DNA from: an uncultured Lachnobacterium sp.
GTDB taxonomy: Bacteria; Bacillota; Clostridia; Lachnospirales; Lachnospiraceae
Assembly (NCBI GenBank): GCA_945971355.1
Contig: CAMFPD010000062.1
Span: 1 to 10,684, forward strand
Length of the DNA stretch: 10,684 nucleotides
Direction: 5' to 3'
Below are positions 1-7,489 of this stretch, one piece after another. Position numbers and translations under genes: made by a program. Position 1 is the stretch's first letter; every line of letters begins with the position of its first letter. The notes beneath the pieces were generated by a model. That model was not told the DNA's origin and made no database searches. It was given only the letters and a program-made list of their open reading frames with translations.

Positions 1-1382
1 TAATTCAATAAGTATTTATATCCGTAATTCTCCACATCCATATCAAGCTGTATTTCCGCCTCTCCGGTCTCTGGATTCTCAATGCCAATAGCCAATATAG
101 GAATATCCTCGAATTTATCTTTATCAAGCGCGAGAGTAGCTTCTACCGGTTTGACAGTTCCACCTGCAATCTCACTTAACTTAATATCTGTTTCCACACG
201 TTCCAATACATTGCCAGAATCATCCAACACATATACACACAACGGCCAGTCAAAATACATAGGTGCAGCACCATAGTTTGAAATACTCAAGTTCAACCTC
301 AGCTTTCCACTAAGCCTTGAATATGCAATTGATGACTCTGACACCCCATAACAATAGCCAAGCTTGCTTCTAACTGCATTGACTTCATCCGGAAACTTCT
401 CTTCCTCATCACAGGCAATTGGACATTTAGGGCCAATAAATGACATATGGCTTTCTTCCAAAAGTTCCAATGTGCGTTCCTTATCAGAAGTCAGCATATC
501 CTCCATTGGAATACTGCTTGTAAACTCCCCTCCAACAGGAGCAGTCTCCCATACATCAGGACATGCCGGAAGCTCTACCTTCTTTTTCGTTTCAGTGTAC
601 TCATCTCCATCAGAAATCCATGACAGCCATTCCAGTGTACTATCTGGTTCACCTGTCATATCATTATATACCCCTAGGCCATCCTCCCTGACAGCTGGAA
701 AAGGTCTTCGCATTAATATTTTCGCATTTGGAAAAGCCTCTATATATGGCATGACATATTGACTTAACACATCCCATCCTGGCAGCCTGTCGATTCCCTC
801 ATCATACTTTACATGCCATTCTCCCCAATGCCCCACACTTCCAAGTTCTATATAGCAGAAAAAATTGTCGCCTCCAAACTCTTCACCCAAAGCCTCTATC
901 GCAGCTTTATGGTATTGAATGAACACTTCATTATCGTAGTTCGGAGAATAACCTTTTCCATAATCAGTGCTATAGAATGTTCCATCCTTTGTTTTATCAT
1001 AAAGCCATGACGGTATGTCCATATGCTCCTCATCTGAAGGGTTATCACATATAAATCTAAAAACTACATTTTTCCCTTCAGCACGCCATTTGTCCAGATA
1101 ATTATCCTCATAAATTGATTCAAAATCAAACTTGCCCTCTTCTGGTTCAAGCTCCTTCCATGTGACATCCACATAAACTAACCTGTTATCTCCAACAGCC
1201 TCCAGATAATCTGCATTTGGTGCGAACCCTATGAACGGGTTATATAGCACACTATCCGTTCTGTTATATGAATATTTCTCCACTCTTACACACAGCTTTA
1301 CCACACCAAAGACAGCAAGCAGTATCAGGGCTGATGCCATCACAAATACAATCACTCTTTTTCCCTTTCGTCCTTTTACCAT
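1..1382 (-). CDS. Membrane-anchored DUF4832-like protein with glycosidase-type fold; 3' end at or beyond window edge
   Basis: The frame runs from ATG 1382 to the left edge (460 residues plus two bases, TA, of the next codon). The next codon may be a stop (TAA or TAG) or Tyr, so the protein is either complete or nearly so. A basic start and one membrane helix (about 9-31) place the rest outside the cell. Residues ~45-340 look like a TIM-barrel glycosidase-type domain. N-P-F-I-G-F-A-P (48-55) opens it. V-D-V-T-W-K-E-L-E-P-E-E-G (71-83) resembles the first strand of clan A-like hydrolases. G-H-W-G-E-W-H (184-190) and M-R-R-P-F (224-228) fit the DUF4874/DUF4832 family. Residues ~350-460 are a β-sandwich. 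Substrate and activity are unproven, but context suggests a Pel-acting hydrolase or binding protein. It is 20 bases after the DUF4956 stop. An alternative ATG at 1394 has no ribosome binding site. Confidence 0.8.
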   Translation of the reverse strand, partial: MVKGRKGKRVIVFVMASALILLAVFGVVKLCVRVEKYSYNRTDSVLYNPFIGFAPNADYLEAVGDNRLVYVDVTWKELEPEEGKFDFESIYEDNYLDKWRAEGKNVVFRFICDNPSDEEHMDIPSWLYDKTKDGTFYSTDYGKGYSPNYDNEVFIQYHKAAIEALGEEFGGDNFFCYIELGSVGHWGEWHVKYDEGIDRLPGWDVLSQYVMPYIEAFPNAKILMRRPFPAVREDGLGVYNDMTGEPDSTLEWLSWISDGDEYTETKKKVELPACPDVWETAPVGGEFTSSIPMEDMLTSDKERTLELLEESHMSFIGPKCPIACDEEEKFPDEVNAVRSKLGYCYGVSESSIAYSRLSGKLRLNLSISNYGAAPMYFDWPLCVYVLDDSGNVLERVETDIKLSEIAGGTVKPVEATLALDKDKFEDIPILAIGIENPETGEAEIQLDMDVENYGYKYLLN

Positions 1383-1386
1383 GGCT

Positions 1387-1392
1387 CTCTCC
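1387..1392 (-). promoter_or_regulatory. Ribosome binding site deciding the DUF4832-like gene start
   Basis: GGAGAG lies four bases before ATG 1382 (six counted from its GGAG core). The upstream in-frame ATG at 1394 overlaps this site and has only AT-rich sequence before it, so 1382 is preferred. Confidence 0.6.
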
Positions 1393-1402
1393 ATCACACT
1401 AT

Positions 1403-2086
1403 TTATCCGTGGTACTCACCATCATAATTCAACAGAGTAACATCTGACACATCCTTAAGATTTCTAATATTCTCAACAAAGGTCAAGTTATCATTCTTGC
1501 ATTTCAGCTGAAGTGTCATTTCTGAATCATCATCACGGAAAATTATAGAACGAACAGTAAAATTAACTTTTCTCAGTAATTTTATTACCTCATCCCCTGT
1601 CTCATCTCCCTTGTAGTGCACCACCAATATGTAAGCTCCACGACTGCTGCCGTGTTTATTAAATATAAGCAGTAATACAAACATAATAATTGTGGCAAAC
1701 AACACCAAAATATACATGCTTGCTCCTAATGCAATACCACTGGTTATTGCCCAGAACATATACATCAAATCAAGGGGCTCCTTGATAGCAGTACGATAAC
1801 GAACAATAGAAAGCGCACCTACCATACCAAGTGATATAATAATATTAGTACTGATAGCAAGTGTAACCATACATGTAAGCACGGTCATTCCAACCAGAGA
1901 CATGGCATAATTTTTGCTATATACAACACCCTTGTAAAATTTCTTATAAATCTGATATATAACAAGCCCCATTATAAGCGCTAGTATTAAGTCAATCACA
2001 ATAGTACCAATTGTACTCAAACTTATGGCCTGGTTATAAGCATCTGACTCCAATATTGATTTCTTTATTACGTCTTTTACACTCAT
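1403..2086 (-). CDS. DUF4956 family membrane protein
   Basis: From ATG 2086 this is a 227-residue membrane protein of unknown function. An amphipathic N-terminus is followed by about four membrane helices (roughly 24-48, 61-82, 105-122 and 123-143). The stretch S-L-G-M-V-G-A-L-S-I-V-R-Y-R-T-A-I-K-E-P (85-104), between helices 2 and 3, is the family's most conserved-looking part, with charged residues beside a glycine-rich segment. Residues ~150-225 form a soluble α/β domain with a ferredoxin- or ACT-like pattern, ending V-S-D-V-T-L-L-N-Y-D-G. The gene starts 14 bases after the VTC stop. The likely role is membrane partner of the VTC enzyme, possibly anchoring it or passing a product or ion, but this is inference from gene order. 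Domain order also recalls MgtC/SapB proteins. Confidence 0.85.
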   Translation of the reverse strand: MSVKDVIKKSILESDAYNQAISLSTIGTIVIDLILALIMGLVIYQIYKKFYKGVVYSKNYAMSLVGMTVLTCMVTLAISTNIIISLGMVGALSIVRYRTAIKEPLDLMYMFWAITSGIALGASMYILVLFATIIMFVLLLIFNKHGSSRGAYILVVHYKGDETGDEVIKLLRKVNFTVRSIIFRDDDSEMTLQLKCKNDNLTFVENIRNLKDVSDVTLLNYDGEYHG

Positions 2087-2094
2087 TTGCACAT

Positions 2095-2102
2095 TCCTTC
2101 CT
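2095..2102 (-). promoter_or_regulatory. Ribosome binding site deciding the DUF4956 gene start
   Basis: AGGAAGGA lies eight bases before ATG 2086 but only two bases before the in-frame GTG at 2092. The spacing favours the ATG, giving a protein that starts M-S-V-K-D. Confidence 0.75.
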
Positions 2103-2817
2103 ATTCCAAAACACCGGATAATTCCTTTTTCTTTTCAAGACACATTGTGTATTTTGAAAATGCAACCTGCACACTGTCAGCAATCGGTAATATATCTCTA
2201 ATCATTTCTGGTAAATACTCTGTGTACTTGACCTCCAGAATAAGCTTATCACGGTCAATCGCTTCCACAACCGGCATATCCATATCGAATGGAGTATGTT
2301 CGTACAATCCTGCCCTGATACTGCTGTCAAAAGTAATTCGAACATCACCATATGGATACACGAAGGGCTCCCTCTCGTAATCAACAATTACCGCTGGTCT
2401 CATTCCCTTTACCATACACTCCATATAAAAATCCTGGCATAGCTTCTCCTTCCTAAATCTAAGGAAGTCATACTGCCCCACAAGTATCTGGTCCACTTCC
2501 TGTCTGGTAAGCTTTGCCGAAACCTTCTGGATATACTGACCTTCCTTGCGCTTCCTCTCCAGCCGAATCACATCATCGTTTCCATTGTAGAAGCGTATAC
2601 GATATTTCTTTCTGGATTCAATACCTGACATTTTCTCAAAGTAAGCACTCTCATCCCTGTCATCAAAATACAGACTTCGAATCATATATACACCGTTATC
2701 TGCATGCAGGTCACGAGATAATAAAATATCCAGCCTCTTCTTAAATATCTCACTTTCCGTTTTGCTAAGTAAAAACTTTAGCTCATGGCGAAACCCTGGT
2801 TCCTGATTATTCTTCAT
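2101..2817 (-). CDS. VTC-domain protein (polyphosphate polymerase-like)
   Basis: This 238-residue protein is essentially one VTC domain, the tunnel-shaped fold that makes polyphosphate from ATP in the yeast vacuolar transporter chaperone. The charged motifs that line the tunnel are visible in order. They are R-H-E-L-K-F (10-15), I-R-S-L-Y-F-D-D (46-53), Y-R-I-R-F-Y-N (72-78), I-R-L-E-R-K-R-K (85-92) with Q-K-V-S (97-100), V-D-Y-E-R-E (145-150), R-I-T-F-D (160-164), L-E-V-K-Y (194-198) and S-K-Y (221-223). No key position is obviously lost, so catalysis is plausible. There is no SPX domain and no membrane segment, so the adjacent DUF4956 protein may supply the membrane anchor. From memory, VTC, CotH and DUF4956 genes often sit together in Gram-positive bacteria. 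ATG 2817 is chosen for its ribosome binding site and because the VTC fold starts right after it. The start overlaps the CotH-like gene by 11 bases. Confidence 0.88.
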   Translation of the reverse strand: MKNNQEPGFRHELKFLLSKTESEIFKKRLDILLSRDLHADNGVYMIRSLYFDDRDESAYFEKMSGIESRKKYRIRFYNGNDDVIRLERKRKEGQYIQKVSAKLTRQEVDQILVGQYDFLRFRKEKLCQDFYMECMVKGMRPAVIVDYEREPFVYPYGDVRITFDSSIRAGLYEHTPFDMDMPVVEAIDRDKLILEVKYTEYLPEMIRDILPIADSVQVAFSKYTMCLEKKKELSGVLE

Positions 2818-4582
2818 AGGTATCCTCCACAATGGTTCCATCCTCAAGTACATAAAAACATAGTACTCCATATTTTTTTATCGACTCTGATGTTACATAA
2901 TAGTCGAATGCATACTGTTCATATCCAGATTCATTTGTGGCTTTTACACGGACAAAATACTGTCCTGCTGGGAGTGTTTCCGAGTAATCATACTCTGGGA
3001 CAAACAGCCCTTCTTCTCTTATAATTGGATTTGAAAAGCTATAGTCATCATCAATTTCTATTGTATATGTAATAGTTTCTTCTCCAAAATCATAGGAGCT
3101 GTTCCAATTAAATTTTAATCCTGTCTCCTGCTTTTGTGGAATACCAATAAAAAATGGCATCGGAGAAACAAGAGACTCCAAATACAATTGGTAGTTACGT
3201 TCCACCTCACTCGGCAGGTAATTAAGCATATCAGCATATTGAGCCTGAGTAATAGGCATATATTGCAAATCTGGGTAAGAATATGCATACTGCTTCACCA
3301 CCTCGGCATACTGATTTGCTTTCTCACTCAAAAGCTCCTCTGTCAGAATTCCTCTATATTCCTCTATTTTTTCATTTAAATCTGATCTTAAGGTGTCTGA
3401 TTTAAATATCCTTTGAAACAAAACATTTCCCCAATAATTCGAGATACCCTTTTCCCAGCCATACACCTCATCTGTAACCCGATACTGTCTCTTTGTATCC
3501 ACAAATGCACCATCACAATCCCATGGGATAAAATAGAAGGTATCTACATTTAACGGACTGTATAGGAATGAATTTCTTGACTGAGTATCTGTATTGCCCA
3601 CAAGAATCTGAAATGCAAGCCATGATAATAAATTGTCTTCCTCAAACCATTTATCAATAATCTCCTCGATTGGTACAGAGTAATTATTCACATCATCAAG
3701 CATCGCAATCAGCTTACTATGGTCATCATCTCCCTTGATTTCCAAAAGCTTTTCAAAGGCTTTCTCATCATAATCTGCATCATTTTTTAGCATTATGACA
3801 TCTTCATATCTATAAAATTCAAAGAAATTGATTTTATATAACTGTCCATTTTTATCCAGACCATGGCTTTGAAGCGCCCTTCTATTTAACTGTTCCACCT
3901 GGGTATACAAGCCATAATCGGTAAAATCATTATTGCCACCCTCAGTTGTATCCTTCACATACAAGTGAACAAACTGAGTACGGAGTGATATCATATCCTC
4001 CAGATTTTTCATTAAATCATAGCACATCTTATTTGAAAAACGGGTCATATCCTGCTCATGCTTATTTAAATTGATTACCTTCTGGTCATTCCATGTTCCC
4101 TTGCCGTCCTTTATGGAGATGCGATAGTTTTTCTGGGAATGCCTTGAAGAAGTCTGTCCTCTGATAGTCACAGTTGCATTAGGTATACTCTGACCATATC
4201 CAAGCTCACCTTCCACCGGTCCATTCTCATCTCCAACCTGAAGCAGGCCATTCACAGCATATCGTTCCACACCCATTTCATCATAATCATATGCAGAATA
4301 ACTATTTACTTCTGTCCATGTATGGTTGGTATTATCCGACTCATTTCCACTGCTTACAGTAAGGTACATAGTAACCACAGAAGTTTCATCCTCATTTGTG
4401 TACAAGGTATCCTTGTCATATATTTTTTTAGTATCATTCTGAACCGAAAATTCTTGTTCTGCTTCTGTATTATTCTGCTGTGCAGCCTGCTTCTCATCAT
4501 TGACACTCCCACACCCAGAAGCTAATACTAACATACATCCACATGTTAAGATTGAAAGTGCCCGCTTTATTATCCTATTCAC
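2807..4582 (-). CDS. CotH-family kinase lipoprotein with C-terminal β-sandwich (Fn3-like) domain
   Basis: This is predicted to be an outer-surface lipoprotein of the CotH family, which are secreted atypical protein kinases (B. subtilis CotH phosphorylates spore coat proteins). From GTG 4582 it has 591 residues. The signal peptide ends in L-V-L-A-S-G-C, making C24 the lipid-modified residue, followed by a low-complexity Gln/Asn/Glu linker. The CotH domain runs from about 65 to 470. It contains R-G-Q-T-S-S (141-146) with K-N-Y-R-I (151-155), D-Y-G-L-Y (222-226), G-N-T-D-T-Q-S-R-N (329-337) and the metal-binding-type W-D-C-D (354-357). Residues ~480-565 look like a β-sandwich. The natural substrate is unknown and could be a protein or a glycan. 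The start overlaps the pelG stop by eight bases, and the end overlaps the VTC gene by eleven. An upstream start at 4660, deep inside pelG, would bury the signal peptide and was rejected. An ATG at 4597 is possible but has a poorer ribosome binding site. Confidence 0.88.
   Translation of the reverse strand: MNRIIKRALSILTCGCMLVLASGCGSVNDEKQAAQQNNTEAEQEFSVQNDTKKIYDKDTLYTNEDETSVVTMYLTVSSGNESDNTNHTWTEVNSYSAYDYDEMGVERYAVNGLLQVGDENGPVEGELGYGQSIPNATVTIRGQTSSRHSQKNYRISIKDGKGTWNDQKVINLNKHEQDMTRFSNKMCYDLMKNLEDMISLRTQFVHLYVKDTTEGGNNDFTDYGLYTQVEQLNRRALQSHGLDKNGQLYKINFFEFYRYEDVIMLKNDADYDEKAFEKLLEIKGDDDHSKLIAMLDDVNNYSVPIEEIIDKWFEEDNLLSWLAFQILVGNTDTQSRNSFLYSPLNVDTFYFIPWDCDGAFVDTKRQYRVTDEVYGWEKGISNYWGNVLFQRIFKSDTLRSDLNEKIEEYRGILTEELLSEKANQYAEVVKQYAYSYPDLQYMPITQAQYADMLNYLPSEVERNYQLYLESLVSPMPFFIGIPQKQETGLKFNWNSSYDFGEETITYTIEIDDDYSFSNPIIREEGLFVPEYDYSETLPAGQYFVRVKATNESGYEQYAFDYYVTSESIKKYGVLCFYVLEDGTIVEDTYEE
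2824..2828 (-). promoter_or_regulatory. Ribosome binding site deciding the VTC gene start
   Basis: GGAGG lies six bases before ATG 2817, inside the 3' end of the CotH-like gene. A longer in-frame start at 2871 would overlap that gene by 65 bases and adds a tail with no VTC features. Confidence 0.75.
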
Positions 4583-6086
4583 GCTCTTCCTCCTCATTTG
4601 TCCGCACAAATTCCTCTTCCCAAAGTGCTTTGCGGTACTTCTTTTCATATTTTTCCTCAAATCTTAGACCAAGCTTTGTCATATAACCTGAGGTCTCCTC
4701 TGCGACAATAGGCTGGTTACATAAAACATGGAATATCAGCTTCTTTAGGAACAGACGAAGCAAAAACAACGAAACAAATGCAAACACCGTACCGCCTGCC
4801 AAAAAACCCACTCCATAATACTTCACACTCTGGTTTTTAAGCGCAAGGGTAAAAATAATTGATGTCAGCATAAATGACGTTCCACTTATAAGTGCTCCCT
4901 TATTATCAGCAAAATACAACTGTATGAGCATTCCACAATTACCCACAGCATAAAATGCATATCCAATACAAAGTACTCGATATATTCCCAGCATATCCTC
5001 ATTCATTCCAAGTGGCAGATATGGCAAAATCATTGTTCCCGCCAATATGAAAACAATAGTAGAAAAAAACTGAGCAGAAAAAGTATATGTAAGTTCCTGA
5101 ACCAGTGTTGTTTTCATCTCTCGCTCTGCCTGACGTATATCCATCAGTGAACCGCCATCATTAAAGAGACTGAAATAATTGCGATACTTCGGATAGAAGT
5201 TCACTTCCACTGAGGTAACAAAGTTAATAGTTGTTACCAAGATAGATAAAAAGGCCAGCAATGCCGGAATATCATACATAGGTGCACCATAGAAAAGCCC
5301 ATCTATATGCTTTCTAATCGGGCTAAACCACATAATTATAATATGCCCAAACAACCCCAGGGACAAGAACAATCCTAAAAAAGCCAGCTGCGGGTACTTA
5401 TCAAACCATGCCAGAAAATAAAATGCACTCGTGTTTGATTTAGGGAAATATCCGACCAATAGATAATAATATACTGTAGCCATTATTCCATATGCCAGGT
5501 CAACTGATAAAAGCATTGCAAAAATCACTTCCACCCCTAGCTTAATCAGCAAAAATCCAAGTCCCCACGAGAACAAAAGAGCTACTAAAAACGTCATCAT
5601 AATTCCACGATAGTCCTTAATCGCCGTCATATAATTCATCTGGGTCCATACTATAATCAATTCACCAAACAGAATCAGAAGCAGAAGTCCATAGCCTAAG
5701 CTCACCCCTGAGAATATCAAAAAAATTCCATAAATTAATTCCCCTGACACCAGCATTATTGATACACTCCCCCAAAAGGAAGGCATCACCGCGCCCTTTT
5801 TTTCCACAAACAACTGATCCGCTGTAAATCGCGTAGTCACAAGAGAAAAACTGTTGGTAAGGATCATGGAAAAAAGCAGTGTATATGTAACCATTGCATT
5901 CAGATATTCCTGTTCAAACTCTGTAGCACCGCCAACCCCTGCTATTACACGAATTCCAAGCAACAATGCAATACCAAGTATCATAGGGCCAACGCACACA
6001 ATTCCAGCATATCCATATGCTTTAAGTACTGAAAACAGACCTTTCTTATCAAACATTTTCTTAAGTTCAAATCCGATTCCAGCCAA
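4575..6086 (-). CDS. pelG: PelG, multi-pass exporter of the Pel polymer
   Basis: PelG belongs to the MOP flippase superfamily (Wzx/MATE-like). With PelF, PelD and PelE it is thought to move the growing Pel chain across the cytoplasmic membrane. This 503-residue protein begins with M-A-G-I-G-F-E-L-K-K, a start typical of PelG. It has about twelve hydrophobic segments through residue ~450, with short charged loops such as the region near V-E-V-N-F-Y-P-K-Y-R-N-Y. After the last segment there is a charged tail of about 50 residues, rich in Glu, Lys and Arg, which makes the protein longer than the roughly 456-residue Pseudomonas PelG. The start is TTG at 6086, directly next to the pelF TAG stop, with a near-perfect AGGAGGTGAT ahead of it. 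The stop lies inside the start region of the CotH-like gene. Confidence 0.95.
   Translation of the reverse strand: MAGIGFELKKMFDKKGLFSVLKAYGYAGIVCVGPMILGIALLLGIRVIAGVGGATEFEQEYLNAMVTYTLLFSMILTNSFSLVTTRFTADQLFVEKKGAVMPSFWGSVSIMLVSGELIYGIFLIFSGVSLGYGLLLLILFGELIIVWTQMNYMTAIKDYRGIMMTFLVALLFSWGLGFLLIKLGVEVIFAMLLSVDLAYGIMATVYYYLLVGYFPKSNTSAFYFLAWFDKYPQLAFLGLFLSLGLFGHIIIMWFSPIRKHIDGLFYGAPMYDIPALLAFLSILVTTINFVTSVEVNFYPKYRNYFSLFNDGGSLMDIRQAEREMKTTLVQELTYTFSAQFFSTIVFILAGTMILPYLPLGMNEDMLGIYRVLCIGYAFYAVGNCGMLIQLYFADNKGALISGTSFMLTSIIFTLALKNQSVKYYGVGFLAGGTVFAFVSLFLLRLFLKKLIFHVLCNQPIVAEETSGYMTKLGLRFEEKYEKKYRKALWEEEFVRTNEEEERE
4589..4594 (-). promoter_or_regulatory. Ribosome binding site supporting the GTG start of the CotH-like gene
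   Basis: A perfect AGGAGG lies six bases before GTG 4582, within the last codons of pelG. The competing ATG at 4597 overlaps this site and has only a distant GAGGAA upstream, so GTG is preferred. Either start gives the same signal peptide core and lipobox. Confidence 0.7.
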
Positions 6087-7487
6087 CTAGATCACCTCCT
6101 GATACAGCTTGCGATATTTGTCCATAGATATTTCATGGGTGAAATATTTTTCAACTCTCTTTTTCCCATTTTTCCCCATTTTCTCCCTGAGGGATTTTTC
6201 CTGACACATTTCAATCATTGCCAGAGCCAAACGCTCCTTGTGCATTGGTGGTACACAGATACCAGCCTGCCCAAACTCATCTCCTCTGTTCAAAAGCTCC
6301 TTGCAGCATCCAACATCTGTTGTAACACAGGCTCTTCCTGCTGCAAAGGATTCAAGAACTGATAACGGCTGTCCTTCGGAGATACTGGTCAGAATAGTAA
6401 AATCAAGATTTTCCAAGTATTCTACTACATTTACCACTCCGGTAAAAATAATGTCTTTTACTCCAAGCTGTGAAATCAGAAGCTTGCATTCTTCAAAATA
6501 TTCCTCGTCATCAACATCACCTAAAATGTGAAGCCTTGCATTTTTTACCTGTACCTTCACCTCCGCAAACGCGTATATCATTGTCTTTATATCTTTAATT
6601 TTTGCAATTCTGACAACCGCACCAATATCTATCCAGCCATTTTCCTTTTTGGGTGGAATATTGCAAAAACGCTCGTAATGAACTCCATTTTCTATAACAC
6701 TCTGCTTGCTCTCATCACAACCAAGCTCCCTCTGAGTCTCCATTGCTCTTGTAAATAAGCATGTTACCCTGTCCGCATGAGTGTATGCACAGTCTGAAAA
6801 TGTATAAAACAAATCAATCCACTGTTTTCTAAAATATGGCAGTACCCAATCTGCACGAAGCAGCTCCTCCTCACGCTCTCTGGTATATATTCCATGCTCT
6901 GTCACTATATATGGCTTGTTGTATTTCCACTTACCAAGACTTCCTAGTAATCCACTATAACCGGTTGCTGTAGCATGGTATATGTCTGCCTGCGGAACCT
7001 CCTGTGTCAAAAGATACAGCTCCGGAAGCAGCATAGAGCGCACTGTATGAAAGTACTCCGCGAAAGATATGTATGGAAATTTTTCATTACATATTTCCAT
7101 TATAAGATCCAAAAACACGGGACTCATCAGCACAGAAATCGGGTTTACCTGTCTGCCTTGAAAAAGCTCAAACAGAATGTCCCAGTTAAGGTATTTCCCA
7201 TCTAGTAATTTTCCAAGCTCTGTCTCTTCCTCCTGGGTAAACCTGACCTTATAATTATCATTACCTCTTAATTTCAAGCGCAATGCATCATCCAGAAACA
7301 CCTCCTGCACTTTCACAACATTATCTGGTAATTTATACTTATATTTTCCTCGATTTTCAGCCTTTGCCCCAATACACCAAAGCACAAATTCTGTATCTGG
7401 CATTGCTTGAATATATTGATGTGTCCAGCTTGACACTCCACCGAACACATAGGGATAACTACCCTCTAAAATCATACATACTCTCAA
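6087..7487 (-). CDS. pelF: PelF, GT4-family glycosyltransferase (Pel polymerase)
   Basis: PelF is the cytosolic, UDP-sugar-using glycosyltransferase that builds the Pel chain from N-acetylated hexosamines. This 466-residue protein has the GT-B layout of family GT4. The N-terminal acceptor domain starts with L-E-G-S-Y-P-Y-V-F-G-G-V-S-S-W (7-21), the PelF version of the glycine-rich loop. Y-H-A-T-A-T-G-Y-S-G (170-179) and V-T-E-H-G-I-Y (195-201) follow. The donor domain has I-E-N-G-V (265-269), V-V-R-I-A-K-I-K-D (291-299), L-G-D-V (322-325) and the retaining EX7E motif at E371 and E379. All key elements are present, so it should be active. The start is TTG at 7487, two bases after the pelA stop, supported by GGAG seven bases upstream. 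An internal ATG at 7475 would cut into the first β-strand. Its last codons form the pelG ribosome binding site, suggesting coupled translation. Confidence 0.95.
   Translation of the reverse strand: MRVCMILEGSYPYVFGGVSSWTHQYIQAMPDTEFVLWCIGAKAENRGKYKYKLPDNVVKVQEVFLDDALRLKLRGNDNYKVRFTQEEETELGKLLDGKYLNWDILFELFQGRQVNPISVLMSPVFLDLIMEICNEKFPYISFAEYFHTVRSMLLPELYLLTQEVPQADIYHATATGYSGLLGSLGKWKYNKPYIVTEHGIYTREREEELLRADWVLPYFRKQWIDLFYTFSDCAYTHADRVTCLFTRAMETQRELGCDESKQSVIENGVHYERFCNIPPKKENGWIDIGAVVRIAKIKDIKTMIYAFAEVKVQVKNARLHILGDVDDEEYFEECKLLISQLGVKDIIFTGVVNVVEYLENLDFTILTSISEGQPLSVLESFAAGRACVTTDVGCCKELLNRGDEFGQAGICVPPMHKERLALAMIEMCQEKSLREKMGKNGKKRVEKYFTHEISMDKYRKLYQEVI
6091..6100 (-). promoter_or_regulatory. 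Consensus ribosome binding site for the TTG start of pelG
   Basis: AGGAGGTGAT matches the 16S rRNA 3' end almost fully, with AGGAGG eight bases before TTG 6086. It is made of the last codons of pelF (Gln-Glu-Val-Ile). A weak start codon paired with a very strong site next to the upstream stop suggests re-initiation, holding PelG output to PelF. Confidence 0.85.
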
Positions 7488-7489
7488 TT

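Noticed and set aside
364..762. Plus-strand open frame of 132 codons
   Set aside because: It lies antisense within the DUF4832-like gene, is Ser/Pro rich with no recognisable domain, and has no ribosome binding site; a shadow of the minus-strand gene.
2818..2871. Upstream extension of the VTC gene to 2871
   Set aside because: GGAGG is correctly spaced for ATG 2817, and the added residues are an out-of-frame reading of the CotH 3' end.
4583..4660. Upstream extension of the CotH-like gene to 4660
   Set aside because: It would move the lipoprotein signal peptide inside the protein and overlap pelG by 86 bases.
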